Assembly (NCBI GenBank): GCA_041674345.1
Contig: JBAYVY010000036.1
Coordinates: 1-16,956, forward strand
Length of the DNA: 16,956 bases
Direction: 5' to 3'
Origin: JBAYVY01 sp041674345
GTDB taxonomy: Bacteria > Planctomycetota > Phycisphaerae > Phycisphaerales > Zrk34
This document shows, in pieces, positions 13,669-16,956 of this stretch. Below the pieces are notes generated by a model. That model was not told the DNA's origin, made no database searches, and saw nothing but the letters and a program-made list of their open reading frames with translations. The first letter of the stretch is position 1. Each line of letters opens with the position of its first letter. Both the position numbers and the translations under genes were made by a program.

Positions 13669-15606
13669 TCACGCCTGCGGCCTCATCAGCGGGAACAAGA
13701 TCACATCGCGGATGCTCTCGGCTCCGGTGAGCATCATCACGAGTCGGTCAATGCCCAGGCCCATGCCGCCCGCCGGGGGCATGCCGACTTTCAAAGCGTT
13801 GAGGAAATCCTCATCGACCTGCTGTTGCTCTTCGCGCTCGCCCACTTGATGGCGGAAGTGGCGTTCCTGAATGTCCGGGTCGTTCAGTTCCGAGTAGCCG
13901 GGGCTGATCTCCTGCCCGTTGATCGCCAGTTCGTACACATCGGCGAAAAACGGATCGTCCCTGTTTTCACGTGCCAGCGGAATCACGACGCTGGGCACAT
14001 GCGTGACGAACGTCGGATCAATGAGCGTGGGTTCGATGAGTTTTTCATAGACTTCGACGAGTTGCTCGGCGGGCTCCTTGCCCGTAAGCATCTGTTGAAC
14101 CTCTGCGCGGAAGTTTGGCACGGTCTTTCTTGCCAAAAATTCGGAAAGTTGTGTCAGGTATGCCACACTAAGAGCCGTTTGGAAGTTTGACTCGGGATCA
14201 TTGTCCGTGTTGATGAAATGTTCGGCTCGGTCATCTTGCCACTCGCTAATCCGCTGTTGGATGTCGCGTTCAGCATATTCGCAAGCACTCAAATACTCAT
14301 CGACCGTATTTGCTGTTTCTATTGGTTTTGCGAGTTCAGAATTCACCTTCGCGACAAATCCCGCCGTTTTTTGTCGATATTTCTTGAACATCGCTTGGGC
14401 AATCAACTGTTGTTCAGCATCGGTAGCGGTGGCCTTTTGGAATGGCCAACCTGTCTCATTTTCAACCAGTTGAACCATCGACACGCGCCGCCAACGCTTC
14501 CCCTTGGGTTCAGAAGTATTACCTTCGAGGTTGATCGTTTTGGTTACTACGCCGTCGGCGTTTTTGTGTTCGATTTGCAACGTGCCGAACACTTTCTGCG
14601 CGATGGTGCAGGTCATGTCTTCGACCAGGTCGGCCATCGTTTCCCAGTTGCCGAACGCTTCATATGCTTCGAGCATGGTGAATTCGGGATTGTGGCGGGG
14701 GCTGATGCCTTCGTTGCGGAAGTTGCGGTTGATCTCAAAGACTTTGCTGAACCCGCCGACGAGGAGGCGCTTCAAATAAAGTTCCGGCGCGATGCGGAGG
14801 AACAGGCGCATGTCCAGCGCGTTGTGGTGTGTGACGAACGGGCGAGCCGCGGCCCCGCCGTGGATGGGTTGCAACATCGGCGTTTCAACCTCGGCGAATC
14901 CTCGCCCCCGGAAGTAGTTGCGGATTTCGTCAATGATGCGGATGCGCAGTTGCATCATCCGCATGACATCGGGGTTGGCATAGAGATCGACGTAGCGCTT
15001 GCGATAGCGGAGTTCGGCGTCTTGCAGGCCGGACCATTTTCCGGGGGCGGGGGCGAGGGATTTGCAGGCGAGGGTGAAGGCGGGGGCAATTAATTGCCCC
15101 CGCCGGCCCCCGGAAGGGGTTTCCACCCAAATCGTGACTTCGCCGGTTTTGGTGGAACCCAGCGGGCCGCTGGCGGTCACGATGTCGCCGAGGTCGATGA
15201 GCTTGGCGTGTTGGAAGGACGCATCATCGACGGACTTTTTGCTCACGGCGATTTGCAGGTCGCCGCTGGCGTCGCGCAACGTCATGAAAATCAGCTTGCC
15301 GATGTCACGATGCAACATCACGCGACCGGCGACCGACACGCGCGGGCGGTCATCGACATTTGCATCGGCTTTATGGGCGGCGTCGGCATTCGCATCGTAT
15401 TTCGCTTTGGCGTCGGCGAGGGTTATCAGGCCGGCGGTGCGCCGGCCGTAGCCATCGTCGGCCAGTTCGGCGCGGATGCGGGTCAGTTTCGCCCGACGAT
15501 CGTGTTCCTGATCGCTGACGGAGGGTGTTCCGGGGTTTCCGGGGGTTCCGGGGTTTCCGGGGGTTTCGGGGTTTCCGGGGGTTTCGGGGTGTTGATCTTC
15601 ACTCAT
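13669..15606 (-). CDS. lysS: Lysyl-tRNA synthetase, class II, with three insertions
   Basis: The 645-residue enzyme charges tRNA-Lys. An OB-fold anticodon domain (VSVAGRVMLHRDIGKLIFMTLRD onward) is followed by SGLQDAELRYRKRYVDL, class II motif 2 FRNEGISPRHNPEFTMLE (about 297-313) and motif 3 GIDRLVMMLTGAESIRDVILFP. The usual length is about 500. The excess lies in an N-terminal Pro/Gly/Asn repeat (array 15528-15590), a 15-residue palindrome-encoded insert after VTIWV (15079-15123), and about 80-100 extra residues between motifs 2 and 3 (roughly 397-502, bases 14100-14420), where base composition is visibly less GC-rich. ATG 15606 is preferred over ATG 15615 because GTAGGA is correctly spaced for it. 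Catalytic motifs look intact, so it is probably the functional housekeeping copy. Confidence 0.9.
   Translation of the reverse strand: MSEDQHPETPGNPETPGNPGTPGNPGTPSVSDQEHDRRAKLTRIRAELADDGYGRRTAGLITLADAKAKYDANADAAHKADANVDDRPRVSVAGRVMLHRDIGKLIFMTLRDASGDLQIAVSKKSVDDASFQHAKLIDLGDIVTASGPLGSTKTGEVTIWVETPSGGRRGQLIAPAFTLACKSLAPAPGKWSGLQDAELRYRKRYVDLYANPDVMRMMQLRIRIIDEIRNYFRGRGFAEVETPMLQPIHGGAAARPFVTHHNALDMRLFLRIAPELYLKRLLVGGFSKVFEINRNFRNEGISPRHNPEFTMLEAYEAFGNWETMADLVEDMTCTIAQKVFGTLQIEHKNADGVVTKTINLEGNTSEPKGKRWRRVSMVQLVENETGWPFQKATATDAEQQLIAQAMFKKYRQKTAGFVAKVNSELAKPIETANTVDEYLSACEYAERDIQQRISEWQDDRAEHFINTDNDPESNFQTALSVAYLTQLSEFLARKTVPNFRAEVQQMLTGKEPAEQLVEVYEKLIEPTLIDPTFVTHVPSVVIPLARENRDDPFFADVYELAINGQEISPGYSELNDPDIQERHFRHQVGEREEQQQVDEDFLNALKVGMPPAGGMGLGIDRLVMMLTGAESIRDVILFPLMRPQA
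15079..15123. mobile_element. 45-bp palindromic insertion in the lysyl-tRNA synthetase gene
   Basis: A perfect 26-bp palindrome (15079-15104, centre CAATTAATTG) is followed by CCCCCGGAAGGGG, which folds as a second small hairpin. Together they encode ETPSGGRRGQLIAPA, absent from E. coli LysRS at this position, where the KTGE...-strand runs directly into the FTLACKSLAP-like strand. In-frame length (45) and palindromic make-up resemble intragenic palindromic elements such as those of Rickettsia. Confidence 0.55.
15528..15590. repeat. 9-bp tandem repeat (x7) at the start of lysS
   Basis: Seven units of TTCCGGGGT/TTCCGGGGG/TTTCGGGGT run in frame. On the minus strand they encode ETPGNP/GTPGNP residues in the N-terminal tail, ahead of the anticodon-binding domain. 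The reading phase differs from that of the response regulator array, so the same word gives a different peptide. Confidence 0.95.
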
Positions 15607-15709
15607 GGTCCGCACATCCTACCGAACCTTGGCGTTCGGGTGAAACTCGCGGGGCGATTTGGCCGATGTAATTCAGACACACTCGCACGAACTGTCAGAG
15701 GATTCAACT

Positions 15710-16804
15710 ATGTCACCACGTCTCAAACGCATCGGCGTCCTCACCGGCGGCGGCGATTGTCCCGGCCTCAACGCCGTCATCCGCGCCGTCACCAAGACCG
15801 CCATCTTCCAACACAACCTCGAAGTCTATGGCATCGAGGACGGCTTCCTCGGACTGGTGCAAAACCGCATCCGCCCCCTGACCAGCGGCGATGTCTCCAA
15901 CATCCTCACGCAGGGCGGAACCATCCTCGGCTCGAGCAACAAGTGCAACCCCTCCAAGTACGCCGTCAAAAAAGGCGACAAGATCGAATACATCGACGTC
16001 ACCGACCGATGCCTCGAACACATCGAACACCACCATCTCCAAGCCCTCATCGTCATCGGCGGCGACGGCACGATGAGCGGAGCGGCCAACTTCGTCCAAC
16101 ACGGCATCAACTGCGTCGGCGTGCCCAAAACCATCGACAACGATCTGGTCGGCACCGATGTGACGTTCGGCTTCGCCACCGCCGTGTCCATCGCCACCGA
16201 AGCGCTCGACCGCATTCACACCACCGCCGCGTCGCATCATCGCGCGATGGTCGTCGAAGTCATGGGCCGAAACGCGGGGTGGATCGCGCTCCAGGCCGGC
16301 ATCGCGTCGGGATCGGACATTCTGCTCATCCCCGAAATCGAATTCGATCTCGACTCCATCAGCGAGAAAGTGCAAAACCGCTCGCGCCACGGCAAGCGCT
16401 TCACCATCATCGTCGTCTCCGAAGGCGCGAAACCCAAGGGCGGCAAACAGATCGTCGATCGCGTCGATCCCACCAGCCCCGATCCGATTCGACTGGGCGG
16501 CGTGGGCAAGTTCGTCGCCGATGCCATCGAAAAAAACACCGGCATCGAAACCCGCTGCACCGTGCTCGGTCACGTCCAGCGCGGCGGAACGCCCGTGGCG
16601 CAGGATCGCGTCCTGGCGACCCAGTTCGGACATGCCGCGATGCAGGTGCTGATGGAAGGCAAGCAGGGCCGGCTGGTCGTGATGCAGGACAACCACGTCA
16701 GCGACATCGAACTGCTGCGAGCGGCCAACAAGCAGCGCATGATCGAGCCGAACGACCCGCTGGTGATCTCCGCGCGGGCGGTGGGCACGTGTTTCGGGGA
16801 TTGA
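15710..16804 (+). CDS. 6-phosphofructokinase
   Basis: The 364-residue enzyme phosphorylates fructose 6-phosphate in glycolysis. LTGGGDCPGLNAVIRA (11-26) binds the nucleotide, GGDGT is at 117-121, and PKTIDNDLVGTD (139-150) holds the catalytic Asp143. MVVEVMGRNAGWIAL, IPEIEF and VLGHVQRGGTPVAQDR bind the sugar phosphate. The Gly after the Asp in GGDGT points to ATP as donor, while the Lys in PKTIDND (Gly in E. coli PfkA) is seen in the non-allosteric and mixed PFK groups, so the phosphate donor should be tested. ATG 15710 has GAGGA at 15698-15702. The gene is divergent from lysyl-tRNA synthetase with about 100 bases between them. Confidence 0.95.
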   Translation: MSPRLKRIGVLTGGGDCPGLNAVIRAVTKTAIFQHNLEVYGIEDGFLGLVQNRIRPLTSGDVSNILTQGGTILGSSNKCNPSKYAVKKGDKIEYIDVTDRCLEHIEHHHLQALIVIGGDGTMSGAANFVQHGINCVGVPKTIDNDLVGTDVTFGFATAVSIATEALDRIHTTAASHHRAMVVEVMGRNAGWIALQAGIASGSDILLIPEIEFDLDSISEKVQNRSRHGKRFTIIVVSEGAKPKGGKQIVDRVDPTSPDPIRLGGVGKFVADAIEKNTGIETRCTVLGHVQRGGTPVAQDRVLATQFGHAAMQVLMEGKQGRLVVMQDNHVSDIELLRAANKQRMIEPNDPLVISARAVGTCFGD

Positions 16805-16835
16805 CGAACAGGTATTTGGGTCTGCCCAAGGTATT

Positions 16836-16850
16836 GGGTGCATGACACCC
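16836..16850. terminator. Small hairpin after phosphofructokinase
   Basis: GGGTG (16836-16840) pairs with CACCC (16846-16850) around CATGA. No T run follows, so it is a weak terminator candidate shared by two convergent genes. Confidence 0.25.
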
Positions 16851-16956
16851 TACGCGGCTTGTCGGAGTGGTGAGCCGCACAACCAGTAGTGGTTCCAGCG
16901 GTCGTCGTTGCTGAGCCACAGCGAGCGCAGGGCGAGGATCGGTTCGACGCCGGCGG
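16850..16956 (-). CDS. C-terminal end of a gene, possibly an ISKra4-like transposase (partial)
   Basis: A minus-strand frame is open from the window edge to TAG at 16852-16850 and ends AGVEPILALRSLWLSNDD, then RWNHYWLCG, then SPLRQAA. The pattern of ILxLRxxxLSxDDRW..YW near a C-terminus recalls ISKra4-type transposases, but only 35 residues are visible and the assignment is a guess from memory. Confidence 0.4.
   Translation of the reverse strand, partial: AGVEPILALRSLWLSNDDRWNHYWLCGSPLRQAA

Noticed and set aside
15094..16845. A 583-codon open frame on the plus strand
   Set aside because: It spans the antisense of lysyl-tRNA synthetase and then an alternative frame of phosphofructokinase; the second half is almost only Arg, His and Pro.

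Overview
The window looks like a chromosomal segment of a GC-rich, Gram-negative bacterium, most likely a planctomycete (Phycisphaerae-like). This is inferred from a Lol-type lipoprotein exporter, a plant-like glucuronokinase, an atypical lysyl-tRNA synthetase, a GxxExxY gene and families of ATGACGAA-, CACAGAGG- and CACGAAGG-type dispersed repeats between genes. No taxonomic marker gene such as 16S rRNA is present, so the assignment is tentative.

Left end (1-1235): a lower-GC island with a broken polymorphic-toxin C-terminal tail and, 45 bases later, an unrecognised 262-residue protein in the position of an immunity gene. Next, on the minus strand (1236-2378), is an atypical response regulator with a 9-bp tandem repeat inside its receiver domain.

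Centre of interest (about 2380-3715, minus strand): a GC-rich stretch of about 1.1 kb with no convincing protein. Its two ends form a 22-bp long-range stem (2534-2556 with 3646-3667). It has a promoter-like sequence just outside the 5' arm, a boxA-like antitermination sequence followed by a hairpin just inside it, and many internal hairpins, several with GNRA or UUCG-type loops only when read on the minus strand. I interpret it as a large structured non-coding RNA that I cannot assign to a known class. A terminator-shaped hairpin (2380-2403) lies between this RNA and the response regulator and contains that gene's ribosome binding site.

Middle (3962-10761): a UTP-dependent sugar-1-phosphate uridylyltransferase and a glucuronokinase-like GHMP kinase, together a plausible UDP-glucuronate salvage pair; an aldo/keto reductase (plus strand); holo-ACP synthase; DNA polymerase X; an internally deleted IS4-like transposase remnant; a MITE-like element; and a creatininase-family gene truncated next to that element.

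Right part (10836-16956): LolD-like ATPase and LolC/E-like permease, a GxxExxY gene bracketed by 30-bp inverted repeats, an unusually long lysyl-tRNA synthetase, 6-phosphofructokinase (plus strand), and the tail of a possible ISKra4-like transposase.

A second theme is the word CCCCCGGAA (or its complement). It occurs about fifteen times and has expanded, in frame, into 9- or 12-bp tandem arrays inside three unrelated genes. The lysyl-tRNA synthetase also carries a 45-base palindromic insertion containing the same word.
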